Below are positions 11,435 to 21,611 of a DNA stretch of 49,026 bases, piece after piece. Under the pieces are notes generated by a model. That model was given only the letters and a program-made list of their open reading frames with translations. It searched no databases and was not told the DNA's origin. Each line of letters opens with the position of its first letter. Position 1 is the stretch's first letter. The position numbers and the translations under genes were made by a program. The DNA is from Perkinsus chesapeaki (Eukaryota > Perkinsozoa > Perkinsida > Perkinsidae). The stretch spans positions 1,044 through 50,069 of the forward strand of contig JAAPAO010000059.1 of the NCBI GenBank assembly GCA_013115145.1. Direction: 5' to 3'.

Positions 11435-11854
11435 ATGGCGTCAGCTGAGCCGAGTCTCAGTGATGAAGGAAGCTCGAGTGGCGGGCAGTGGACTGGTGTG
11501 GAGTCGGAGGATGTGGATGAGCTTACTAGGGAGTATCGACGGAAGACGCAGGTAGAAGACTTGGGGCGGTGGTGGATAGTAGAATAGGGTGATGGCCATT
11601 GTGGAGTGTTTGATGGCTATTGTGGAGTGTTTGATGGCTATTGTGGAGTGTTTGATGGCTATTGTGGAGTTTTTGGCTGTCAATACTTTACGAAATGTTA
11701 CGGAATCTCTATTGTTGAGTATTACAGTACTGTATTACGGTTATATCTGCGCGCACTCCTCGATGGGGATGAGGAGGTTATCGAGGAACATGAAGATATT
11801 CCCATAAGGAATAAACTCGTTGCTTTTACAGCTCTCGTCGCATATTATCTATGA
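11435..11854 (+). CDS. Small unrecognised two-exon gene
   Basis: The frame opens MASAEPSLSDEGSSSGGQWT at 11435 with an acidic, serine-rich N-terminus (SEDVDELTREYRRKTQ). It reaches a donor at 11552 and resumes in phase at about 11720 as YYSTVLRLYLRALLDGDEEV and IEEHEDIPIRNKLVAFTALV, ending AYYL-stop at 11854. The second exon looks like an amphipathic helix pair. The intron (about 168 nt) is longer than the local norm and holds the 21-bp minisatellite at 11591-11674. Because the repeat is open in the frame of exon 2, partial intron retention would encode GYCGVFD repeats. No family was recognised. Confidence 0.45.
11591..11674. repeat. 21-bp tandem repeat, 4 copies
   Basis: The unit GATGGCTATTGTGGAGTGTT+T recurs at 11591, 11612, 11633 and 11654. 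The first copy has GCC for GCT and the last has TTTTT for TGTTT. The period is a multiple of three and the array is open in more than one frame. In the model of the surrounding gene it lies in the intron. Confidence 0.93.
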
Positions 11855-11858
11855 GTGT

Positions 11859-11903
11859 TTCCAGCGTACATCATATAGCATACAGTATATGGATACGCTG
11901 GAA
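11859..11903. repeat. Inverted repeat after a stop codon
   Basis: TTCCAGCGTA (11859-11868) pairs exactly with TACGCTGGAA (11894-11903), and the interior (CATATA / TATATG) can extend the stem. It starts five bases after the TGA at 11854, much like the hairpins after the stop at 10905. Confidence 0.75.
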
Positions 11904-12338
11904 TACCATATAAATGTATATCTGAATTTGTAACGCACTCCGACCCCTGAGAAACAGATTTCCGGTAAGACATCTATCGAGGCTTGTGTGCGGAAGATAT
12001 GCGACATGTCACCGCCTCCTTGCCTAAGAGGGCGGCGATGAAACTAAGTTATGCCATATGAGATTTTATCCTTCGTCGAGTGGAGCTCGGGCATGCATAA
12101 CAGTACCTCCTCCAACTGAGTACAGAGTGGACGCTGACTCGGACATAACTTAGCGGGTGGTGGCCATGATCGAGAGCCAATGAGCAACATGCACGCACAC
12201 GCACGAGGCGTGCAACTCCGGAAATCTCAGTCTGGAGCGCGTGGTGGTTTACGAAATAGCCTTCCCCCGCAGCTTCATGTCGGCTTTTCTTCATTGCACC
12301 TATAGATTTCCTTTGCGCTACATTAATGCATTTATTAG
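11904..12338. other. Unassigned stretch upstream of COG8; probably holds its first exon
   Basis: No conserved frame was identified. The first recognised COG8 exon begins after an acceptor at 12338, so an initiating exon must lie here. Candidate ATGs exist, for example at 12277, but none could be joined with confidence. A 133-codon minus-strand frame at 12049-12450 overlaps real COG8 coding sequence and looks like a shadow. Confidence 0.4.
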
Positions 12339-15300
12339 GCCACCACGGACCCCTATCTAGCGTTGCTGTACCCCGACAAGGATCCATCTGAATATCCTGA
12401 CCTTCCCTTGGCAGGATGCGCCATGGACTACTTGCCCACCCTCTGCGCAAACTACACTGTCGAGCGTGTGAATGCAGAGGTAGCTCCGCATCCCTATTAG
12501 CTGAGCTCTACTGGTTGTTTAGGCGTCGGATCTTGATGTCGATATAGCGCGGACCAATGATGAGATGGAGAGCTTGGCTGTGAACAACTACAAGGCGTTT
12601 ATATCAGCGGCTAAGGTGGCATCAAGAGGGGAAGGCGGCGAGGGGGCGCTAGGTTATGTAGGTGCTCCGTCGGGTTGATAAGGATATGGACAAGGCTCGG
12701 GAAGACCTGTCGGGGATCGGGGAAGACTTGGGACCGCTACAGGTGGGGCTGCGCTTGGAATAAGATGGATTAGTTTTAAGGTTGCTATCGTTTTCAGAGT
12801 TCCCTTAATACACTACGGACCAGCCGATCGAAGGAATTGAAAGCTAAGAGAGCTGCTCTACGGCAGGTTACAGGGCACAGCGGGATACATGAGCTCCTGG
12901 AGTTACCGGCCTTGATAGATGCTACGGTAATATCCTTACGTTTATGCGGGTTTAACAACATGCAAGTAGGCATCTAACCCTGGTGAACCTAGTCCTTGAA
13001 ACTTTGGACTTAACTTTACCGTTGGTCATTTACAACTCTGCCCCGCTTCTATACTAGATACCTCTGAGATGAGGAATGATTATTAATGATAGAGAAAACA
13101 TTACGGGGTGTTTGTTCTACTATTTCATCTACCTGTGAATGCTCGCTTGGAGGGAGGTCATTTTGGTAGTATATTGTCTTGGCAGATACGCAACAAACTG
13201 TACATGGAAGCCCTTGAGCTCCTTAGCTTTGCTGATCGGACGCTCAGGGCCCTCACTGTAGAGAGTGTAGGATCATCGTCTTCATCGGAGGATGAAGCCG
13301 GTAGGCAAGGTGGTGGAGTACCGAGTATAGTTGTGACGCTGAAAGGGCAGGTGGAGACACAGAGTAAGCACTGGGATCATCGAAGTTCGTAGAGATGTGT
13401 AGTATTACGTAGTGTGCTGCCCCCAGACTGGAGGCTCCAGTTGCTTTGAGTTTCGTCAGAAAGGAAACTCCTCGTTGGTAGTTGTCGTACTTTGAAAATC
13501 GTTATCTTGAATGTAAGGGCTCCTGTCTGCAGCTCTACGATAACAAACAGGAACTCTTCGTTTGTATTGGAACGGTGGCTTCCTTGTACGTAGAGCGATG
13601 GCTGCTGGGACGTGGTTAAGAGCTGCTGTTTTCGCGTTCCTCAGGATCGCATCTGCTATCCTCCTTAACATCCCAACTAGCCTCGCCACAACTTCATTTG
13701 CCCCAAGCAGTGCCAGTTGTGAACCATCTTCGCCGAGTACTACAGTCCAGCCCCGCCGGCAGCCAGTCTTGCCAGCTCTATGCCTAGGTCCTTCCTACAC
13801 TCTTGCGCGGTGGCTCGTCCGAACAGGTGGAGATGATCATTCGCGTGGCGTTCCTAACTCAGAGGTCCTCGGATCCATCGGACCTCTCATCAACGGTGCG
13901 CCTTAGGTGTCAGTACGCGGATCAACAGAAGGACAGCATTGAGGCTCAAGCAAACTCGACAACAGGGGCCACACTACTGTAAGGTCGTGAGGTCTCGTTC
14001 GGTGATGCTAGCCGCTCAATACTTTCAGTCACTCTGTATCTCACCTTGCTGACAACACCTTTGTTCATTCTCAGGAGCTCACTGCGTGCTGGGTCAGATC
14101 TCCTCCGGTCCTATGTGTTCGATACAGCAATGCAGTATCGGTCATTGTTCAGTCCTCCAAAGGGCGAAGTGGATCCCCTCGCCGTGTGGATGAGCACTCA
14201 AGTCAGCACCTGGTTTATTATCAGTAGCACCTATGCATCGTGCCTTAGGTCTCATGGTTCGTCTCTATGGTATCAGCATCTGTTGCCGTACCCCAGGACC
14301 CTTCAGAGGAGTTGCCATTTGATGCGTCACAATTGGCGTCTCTCTATAGGTAGGCAATGTCTCCCGTGTTCATGTCTTTGCTTTTCAAAAGTGAGAGGGC
14401 TGAGATCGCGAAGCTCCTTAGTCTAATGTGTAAACGGTGTGACCCGTATTTATAACTGTTACTAGTGTACCACTGGGAACTTACGAACCTGCATACCTCA
14501 GATACTGCTCTAATGCCTCTACCACCCTGGCTCGCGTATCTTGTGCGTTCATGCCTCTTGTGGAGCCTTTGCTTGATGCATACTTGCAGCATTTTATCTG
14601 CACAGTATGTCTCGATGAAATAGCAATGGACGACTTCACCTCCGAAATGGACAAGTGGGCATGCACATTCCCTCTTTTTGCATTTAATCTCTTTCCCACC
14701 GTTCGTCTATTACGCTTTCAGATACCATTGGGTGCCGTCTACTGCCTTGATTCAAGGTCCGGAGGATTACAACCTCACCGATGTAGCTGACAGAAGTTCT
14801 CTCATCATTTATCTCACACGGCATCGTCCCTTGGCTGTATTCTTTAACGATGTTACAGTAGCCATGAACGAGCTCAGACAGTGTCCTGCCTTACATCTTG
14901 CCGAGCCTGTGGCCAAGTGAGTCACCGAGTCATTACGGCTTGCCCCATTAGTCTTACCAGTAAATCCTTATGTATATAAAACCTTCTCCTTCGGCCCCTA
15001 GCTATGGAGCCGCCTTTCGCCAAGGGCGCCGTACCACAGATCTGTCCTGTCTCCCCTTGTTACGCCACTGTTCAGCAATGCACCATTGTACACTCGTCCG
15101 GGAAACCCGTCTATGTTGTATTTATGTGTCATCCCTTGTCTCCTTCAGATCCCTGCAAGGCTGCCTTGACAGCGTGGCTAAAGTTTTGAGTGATGCTTCT
15201 GGTAAGGTCAGTCCGGTGGAGCAGGAAGGTGGGCCAGTTGGTTGCTTGACTACCCAACGCAGCTTTTCAGAGCTTCAACGAATGGAACGGAATTTCGTCG

Positions 15301-15549
15301 AGATTGTCATTCCTGTGGTATCACAGATGTACTCGAAGATCTTTGGAGAAGCTGCAAGGAGCTTTGTGTCAATGCTAGCTGAGGTAGACGGCGACCATGT
15401 CAGGATTCAGGTTAACCTTTTCGGTCGTGCAGGTTGCGCAGGAGTTGCAGGTGGGGGATAGCGATGCGTCTAATGGCGTCCCACCGCCAATGGCAAACTC
15501 CGAGCTAATGCTAGCTGAGGGGAACGGTTGCGAGACAACGACTGACTAG
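12339..15549 (+). CDS. COG8: Conserved oligomeric Golgi complex subunit 8 (COG8), multi-exon, start exon not resolved
   Basis: COG8 belongs to the eight-subunit COG tether that acts in retrograde vesicle traffic at the Golgi. The first clear exon reads DPYLALLYPDKDPSEYPDLP, then MDYLPTLCANYTVERVNAE. Spliced blocks follow: MESLAVNNYKAFISAAKVAS, SRSKELKAKRAALRQVTGHS, IHELLELPALIDATV and YMEALELLSFADRTLRAL. This is the coiled-coil and 'LLELPxLxDxxV...YxEALxL' signature of COG8. Later blocks are VFDTAMQYRSLFSPPKGEVD, DPLAVWMSTQVSTWF and FFNDVTVAMNELRQCPALHL, matching the C-terminal half of animal COG8. A 51-nt intron near 15381-15431 joins SMLAE to VAQELQVGDSD, and the protein ends AEGNGCETTTD-stop at 15549. 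Introns are short. The start and several middle exons (13400-14040) are uncertain. Confidence 0.83.
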
Positions 15550-15698
15550 CGCTTTTCAACTGTATGATGTTATGATACTTTTTTGTGACACTTGTCTCCA
15601 TTGTGCTATTCGTTGTTTTTAGCAGTGGGACGTTCCTTTAAAGCCGCAGTTGATACATCTGTGCAGCATTTTGTTTCTGTTATCTGATTAAATACTAT

Positions 15699-17051
15699 AT
15701 GTCTCACGATCACGAAGCTCAACACACCATTATTGTAGGAGCAGTGACAGCCGCGGTAAGTCCCAGTGAATTTTGCTAGTGACATCGGCAATGGTGTGCC
15801 GTGATTAGGTAGTCGGCGTCACGGCCTTGGCAGCCCGAAGATGGTACAAAAACTCACACATCGCCCTCAAGAAGGGGAGGTCTTTCAATGCAATGTTGAT
15901 TGACAAGAGTAAGCCTTGCTGCAGTCTGGATGTAGCTTTGTTCATGTTATCGTCTGTTAGCCGATGTCAGCCACGATGTTCGTCGACTAACTTTCGCCCT
16001 CCCCCACCAGAACGATATATTGGGTTTGCCCATTGGACATCATGTGAAGCTCACTGCAGACATGCCCAATCCTAGGACCGGTACGCCTTCATTTCTCTGC
16101 CATTCGCATCCAGATCTCTTTCCAGGATTGGCTCCCGTTGAGACGGTATCGAGGCCCTACACCCCTGTAACCCTAGATGACCGTCATGGATCCTTCCAGT
16201 TGGTAAGCTGCGCAGTAAAGTGGTTACAGTTTTGGTGATTGCCGCTGTAGGTTGTGAAAATCTATCCAAGTGGACAGGATGAGCGTCACCCGGATGGCGG
16301 TTGGATGTCTCAGTATCTCGACAAGATGGTGCCTGGTGTGGACTCGATTAACGTCATGGGTGAGTTAGCAATTTCTCGATTGCATTGTTTGGAGTTTCCA
16401 CATTCAAGGTCCTGTCGGCCGTCTCACCTATAAGGGCCATGGAATCTTCGATATTGTTCGAAGCGAGTGTCAAAGCTGCAACGGTATCAAGAACCTCGGT
16501 ATGGTCGCCGGAGGTAAGTATTAACGTGGCAAATGTACTGTTATATGGTTTTTGCACTAGGCACTGGTATCACGCCCCACTACCAGATCATCCAGTATGT
16601 TCTCAAGAATAAGGTACGGGCGATGTTTTTATTCGAATGGGATCTTTTTTCTTTAGGATGAGCTGAACATGTCCTTGTTGTGCGCCAACAGGACGCCAGA
16701 TGATGTCCTTCTAGGCCCTGAGCTGGCAATGCTCGCGGATCAGCACCCATCCCAACTTAAGGTAGAGTTTGCTTAGATCGCGTAGTGAAGTAAGTTGGTA
16801 TACTTTAGGTTCATCACACTGTTGATGATGCTTCTAAGAACCCGAGCTGGAGCGGATATGTCGGACGCGTGACCAAGGAAATGCTTCAGGAGACCATGCC
16901 GAAGCCTGGTAGGCTAAAGTGTACAAGTGGAGTTCACTAGGATTCTGCGTTAGGTCCGGATACTCTGATCATGCTGTGCGGTCCCAAGCCTATGAACGAG
17001 GCTGCCAAGGGTCTGCTCAAGGAGCTTGGTTATGAGAAGATCTACTATTAA
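15699..17051 (+). CDS. NADH-cytochrome b5 reductase, multi-exon
   Basis: This FAD flavoenzyme passes electrons from NADH to cytochrome b5, usually at the ER or outer mitochondrial membrane, for lipid desaturation and related reactions. The start is MSHDHEAQHTIIVGAVTAAV at 15699, a short hydrophobic N-terminal anchor continued by VGVTALAARRWY. The FAD domain includes GLPIGHHVKLTADMPNPRTG and the flavin-binding RPYTPVTLDD motif (RxYTP). The NADH domain includes GGTGITPHYQIIQYVLKN and the CGPKPMNEA motif near the C-terminus, as in the family (CGPxxM). The protein ends KELGYEKIYY-stop at 17051, so it is full length for the family (about 300 residues). At least seven short introns were read. It follows COG8 by 150 bp. 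Confidence 0.95.
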
Positions 17052-17764
17052 ACTTTTACGACGATATGATGATGAAGAGCATCGGCAATTTACTGCCTGT
17101 ATGTGGGAGGATCATTCGTATAGTCGACAGAATTTTTTATTCACTGCGGATTACTCCCTAGAAGCTATTGTAGACCTTCCTGTATATCCTTACTGGGGGA
17201 AGAACAGTCTGATTTATTAGAATCTAAGCAGTGTTGTTGAGTTTGTAAATCGTAGTGAGAGGCACAACTTGGCTTCAGAGCTATCCCAAAGACCAGTTGA
17301 GCGAGATGGAATACGTCGCAGAGTTGTAACTGTAGATTTTAGTACCTCCAGCAAGTACGTGAGAATTTTCCCGCGATGCTGTTGTCATTACCACCCTCCT
17401 CGAGACTGTATGGGTGGTCGTTCTGTGTCGCTTTATGAATATTACAGCCTCGACCACCGTACTCTCATGTGAACGGCGCCGCAGCTGGGTGGTACACTAC
17501 CTCGCTCACTGAAAACTCTAGCTCACTTTCTTCGAACGTCTGCGAGGCGATGGTGTATCTCTAGCGCATGCTAGCCTATATCTCATTGGGACATCGCGGG
17601 AACTTGCGGAACTTATATCTTAGCGCTCAAGCTTGGCTTTAAAGCCACCCGAGCTAGTATAATATAACATTGTAATGAACAACAACAATCACTTGATCCC
17701 CCTTCTTGTGCCTCCTATAGTTAAACTCTCATTTTAGCTTTTGCATATTTTTAACTCTGTGATA
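17052..17764. other. Intergenic; no gene recognised
   Basis: This 713-bp stretch separates cytochrome b5 reductase from the phospholipase B-like gene. Short frames show no family resemblance. It presumably carries the promoter of the downstream gene. TATAATATAAC at about 17658 is A/T-rich, but its use as a promoter element is speculation. Confidence 0.5.
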
Positions 17765-19600
17765 ATGGCCGGTTTTGCTTTATCGTTGTTGGCAAGCACT
17801 GTCCTCGGTGCAACTGCTAGTGTGAACATGAACGAGGTTATCTCCACTGGCGGTGGCTTCGGAAGCCTCGATAGCAATAAATCCGTACAGGAAGCTATCG
17901 TGACTCTCAAGGATGGTGTGTTCGACGTGAAGGAGATGCCCCGTGACACTCCTCTAGCTGTCGCCTCCGGCCTCTACACGGACACTCTATTCGAACTTGG
18001 CTGGGATCAGCTCCAGTTGGACGCTGGTTCTGATTATTACTCTGAGAAGGACAGAATGTATGCCATGGGTATGTTGGAGTCCTACTTCATCCATGACCGC
18101 ATCTATCAATTCTGGGAGAACTTTGATCATAATGATCTTGAGGGCAGCCCAGCTGGTGTGAAGCAGTGGTTCAAGGACCAGTGGGAGTATGTGAAGATCA
18201 TGACACAGACTAGCAACGAGACTTTCTGGCAGAACATGGCTCTCATCGAGGCTCAGACTGAAGGTTACATTGACGGTTATCAGAAATTCCACTCTGAAGG
18301 CCAAGATATCGATCCTCTGGATATGTACATCCTCCAGTCATGGGGCGATCTCGGCGATGTACAGGAAGGTTTCCGTGCTGCTGCTGAAGAACCAGCTGAA
18401 GATCTCGCCACAGCCCCCGATGCCGATGCTGACTTCGAGGCCGGTCCCGGTACCTTGAGCCACGGAAGTTGCACGACTGTGATTCGTCTCATGGATAACG
18501 GCGAGATTGCCCTTGCTCATAATACATGGCGTAGCTATGAGGGGTTCATTCGTGTTTTCAAGAGGAACACCTACCCTAATGGCCTCACTGTAACCATGAG
18601 CAGCACTCCTGGTCTTCTCCATAGTAAGGATGACTTCTATGTTCAAGAGAACGGTAACCTAATTGCTGCTGAGACAACTAACAGTATGTACGACCAGAAG
18701 GTTGCTGCCACTCTAGCTAATGACCCCGATGCTCGTCATGTCTGTCTCTCGTGGCAACGTGTTATGTCCTCCATTATCTTCTCCACTACTGCTCCCGAGT
18801 TCGTAGACAGCTTCGTGGAGCAGGCCAACTCTGGTACCTATAACAACCAGTGGATGGTCGTCGATGTGAACCGTCATCATCAGGGTGCTACTGATGAAGT
18901 TGCTATGATTGTCGAGCAGTCCATCGGTTATTCTCATAAGGGTGATGTCTCAAGCGTCCTTCTCGACAGGGGTTACTGGAAGTCCTACAATATTCCCTAC
19001 TTCCCCGATGTCTACGAGCAGATGGGCTACAATGATTCTGATAAGCAGAGCAGTTACCACCAGTGCGCCCGTAGCGAGATCAGTAATCGTGACGGTCCTC
19101 ATCTGGCTAACTTGGAGGATGTTATGTCCTTCTCGAGGTACAACGAGTATCTTACCGATCCTATCTCTGAGGGTTGTGCCCGACTCTCTATTGCTTCCCG
19201 TTATGATCTGAGTAATCAGGCTAAGTGTGGTGCGGGTGCAGGCCCACAGGCCTTCGGTGCCATTGACGCAAAAGTTGTCGCCTCCGATGACCTCACCACC
19301 GTCCATGCTATCTCCGGTCCCACCAACGATCCCGAGAACGGTATTCCTGTTTTCCAGTGGTCAACTTCTCCCGTTAACGATATGATCAAGCATGTTGGTA
19401 TGCCTGATCGTTATGACTTCCCTTGGGTGAGGTTCAACGGTGAGAGTTGGTCGCTGAAGTCTCTGGACGACTCGGCATGCGATCACGCAGACCATGTTCG
19501 TATAACTCCTAAGGAGTCTACTACCACGCTACCAGCTACAACTACAACACCTACGACTACCACCACCAGCAGCAGCAGCAGCTTCCGTGGAAGTAACTAA
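17765..19600 (+). CDS. Secreted phospholipase B-like protein (PLBD/lamina ancestor family), intronless
   Basis: Phospholipase B-like proteins are N-terminal-nucleophile hydrolases of lysosomes or the secretory pathway, made as precursors cut before a conserved cysteine. The ATG at 17765 gives 611 residues in one exon with a signal peptide, MAGFALSLLASTVLGATA. The likely nucleophile is Cys236 in SHGSCTTVIRLMDNGEIALA, followed by the conserved HNTWRSYEGFIRVFKR block (family: AHxxWxxYxxMxRxxK). Further family motifs are LEDVMSFSRYNEY (about residues 455-467) and CARLSIASRYDL. The tail is a Thr/Ser run (TTTLPATTTTPTTTTTSSSS), suggesting O-glycosylation, with no GPI-type hydrophobic end. An earlier in-frame TTG at 17741 is not a likely start. 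The lack of introns is striking beside its intron-rich neighbours. Substrate cannot be told from sequence. Confidence 0.93.
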   Translation: MAGFALSLLASTVLGATASVNMNEVISTGGGFGSLDSNKSVQEAIVTLKDGVFDVKEMPRDTPLAVASGLYTDTLFELGWDQLQLDAGSDYYSEKDRMYAMGMLESYFIHDRIYQFWENFDHNDLEGSPAGVKQWFKDQWEYVKIMTQTSNETFWQNMALIEAQTEGYIDGYQKFHSEGQDIDPLDMYILQSWGDLGDVQEGFRAAAEEPAEDLATAPDADADFEAGPGTLSHGSCTTVIRLMDNGEIALAHNTWRSYEGFIRVFKRNTYPNGLTVTMSSTPGLLHSKDDFYVQENGNLIAAETTNSMYDQKVAATLANDPDARHVCLSWQRVMSSIIFSTTAPEFVDSFVEQANSGTYNNQWMVVDVNRHHQGATDEVAMIVEQSIGYSHKGDVSSVLLDRGYWKSYNIPYFPDVYEQMGYNDSDKQSSYHQCARSEISNRDGPHLANLEDVMSFSRYNEYLTDPISEGCARLSIASRYDLSNQAKCGAGAGPQAFGAIDAKVVASDDLTTVHAISGPTNDPENGIPVFQWSTSPVNDMIKHVGMPDRYDFPWVRFNGESWSLKSLDDSACDHADHVRITPKESTTTLPATTTTPTTTTTSSSSSFRGSN

Positions 19601-19739
19601 TTCATCGTCTCTATTTAGCGCACTCTAGCGCCTTGCTCTAATGAGCTCGTTTTTCTATATCTCCTGTCACGAGCAAGTTGTGCCGTAGATGACGCACCAG
19701 TTCTGTTTTAACTTTAGTGTTGTCCCCCGTTGGGGACGT

Positions 19740-21469
19740 TTAACCTACCACTCGTTGACTGAATACCTTATGACTTGCGTTTCCGTAGTCTTTCCGTTGT
19801 CGGCTTATGCTTACGTAGCCTGCCTGAAGCAGCCGGTAGTACCAACACAACATTCGAGCAGGGATACACGATGGTAAAGGCATGTTTAGTCTAGTTTCGC
19901 GTTGGTGCCTGCCGCGGTTGCTGCCTGAAAACTCTCGAGAGTAGAGACGAGGGAAGGTTTCAATCACCTGTTCATTTTCCCTTTTACGATTGTCCCTGGT
20001 AGGCCATCGCCTCTTATGGTGGACAGTTGGTGCACGTCGGCGCTCAAGTGTCATCCACAATACGATGCACGCAACGAAAAGGATGAATCCAGCCGCCGCG
20101 TATCTTGCAAAGATTAGCATGTCGAACTGCGGTAGCTCTGGATCGAATCAACGGTCCTTGTGATGCAATTATAGAGTCGGAGACATCATCAATTCATCAC
20201 GTTCCATTTATACGTGATGCTACGAAGCGGGCACTTTCTGACATCATAGCTGCAAGCGTCCTTCCTCGACGAGCTGCCTCGTCATGGGTATGTTTATCCG
20301 GAGCCCCGCCCGTGTGCTGGTTCAACCTGATACGCTACAGTGCTTAGCAACTGTGACAAAAGCCTACTGTTCCCCAGCAGACTCTTTGCTAAGGGCGCTC
20401 CCTTCGTTGCTAGCTGCGGGCTTTCCAACGGCGTCTTCTCTTTCGCATATCGTCGAGACCGCCAGAATCTGTCAAATCTAGCTTGACAGTGTGGGCCACA
20501 CATGTCGGGAAGGTGCGCGGCACCCAAGGCTCACAGAGTGTTTTTTGTTGTGGTTTATTGATACACTCGTGAGCTGCGCCTCGGACAGCGTTACACGACT
20601 TAGAAGAGTTTCAACGATTGTCTTGGCTTCCAACCCAATCTCGCACGTATGGTCGTCCTTGCCGCCCGCAGACGTACCTACGATGCGCAACGTTCCGGTG
20701 ACCAACTATCCACTGACCGAGTATACCGCAAGATCCCTGGAAAGCTGCGCAGAATGCAGTAGGCAGCACGACTTCGTGACCACCATTAGGAACCTGATGA
20801 ATCAGGAAAGATGGTTTGGGACGGACTGCGTCTCTACAGGCTCGATGATATCAGGGCTGCACACAACACCGCAGAGTAAGGCTTGCATGTTCTCTCGGCA
20901 TCCTGGACATTGCCCCAGCTTCGATGATGGAGCATCTTGAACGAAAGCTAGGGCGTGGGTCAACCTGATGGCGCATGTTGCCGACTGAGTTGTGGACAAT
21001 TAGCCTACACCTCGTCCACGGCGATGAGCTGACGGTCAGTGCAGCAGACTCCTTTGGTCCAGAAGGAACATGGGCCATCGGAGACTTTGCCGGGTCCAAC
21101 AGGCCGGTCGCTGGGGATACCGCCAGTGAGAGGGCATCGGGGAGGTGAGTGGGGTGAGTGTCTGCGAAGGGGGCAATTCCATACCCGTGCGATGTGCTGA
21201 ATACTCGGCGACAGACTTCACTAGCGACACGCTCTCCTCCAGATCGATCGGGTCCAATGGGGCTGATGCGTCCTGGCATGCAAGGCCTTAGGCGTCCACG
21301 CATGAACTGAGGCTACCAGCTGAACCAAGCTGATACTTTCATCGGTTATTTGAGCCCAGCCTTCAGATACCCACGTCTGGTGATGAGAGCGAGAAGCCAG
21401 ACCAGAGTCGTCTAGGCCGTCCAGAGCCTGTACGACAGTCAGGGCGGTGAGAAGAGCGGTCACTCTCAT
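19740..21469 (-). CDS. Putative type I membrane protein with folate-receptor/NPC1-N-like cysteine-rich domain, multi-exon
   Basis: Reading the minus strand, the start MRVTALLTALTVVQALDG at 21469 is a signal peptide (an in-frame ATG at 21544 is also possible). One 46-nt intron joins ITDESISLVQL to DASAPLDPIDLEESVSLVKS. A cysteine-rich part follows: DGPCSFWTKGVCCTDRQLIA, then SSKLGQCPGCRENMQALLCG and VVCSPDIIEP. This matches the N-terminal pattern of folate receptors and the NPC1 N-terminal domain (CCT.xQL ... CPxC ... LxCxxxCSP), which bind folate or sterol. Later exons include DDHTCEIGLEAKTIVETLLS. Near the end, AAAGFILFVACIVLWMTL forms a transmembrane helix before a basic tail RRRAPTVHHKRRW. 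Several exon joins and the exact stop (19740 is the end of the open frame) are unresolved. The ligand is unknown. Confidence 0.55.
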
Positions 21470-21611
21470 TCGAATTGGCCTGCTTAGCACTCCAACCGAT
21501 CTGATGACCAGTTCGCCAGCTCTCAAGACTGACACTATGAACACGACCGCGGCAAAAAATGAAACGAGGGTGATTCATCAAAGACACATTGATGGGTGGA
21601 TTGAAAGGTGT

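Noticed and set aside
12049-12450. Minus-strand 133-codon frame
   Set aside because: It overlaps the first well-supported COG8 exon and shows no family resemblance.
18338-19306. Multiple antisense frames in the phospholipase B-like gene
   Set aside because: They are shadows of one strong 611-codon exon with an intact family signature.
20491-20940. Plus-strand 149-codon frame
   Set aside because: It is antisense to the cysteine-rich exons of the folate-receptor-like gene, which show a recognisable domain pattern.
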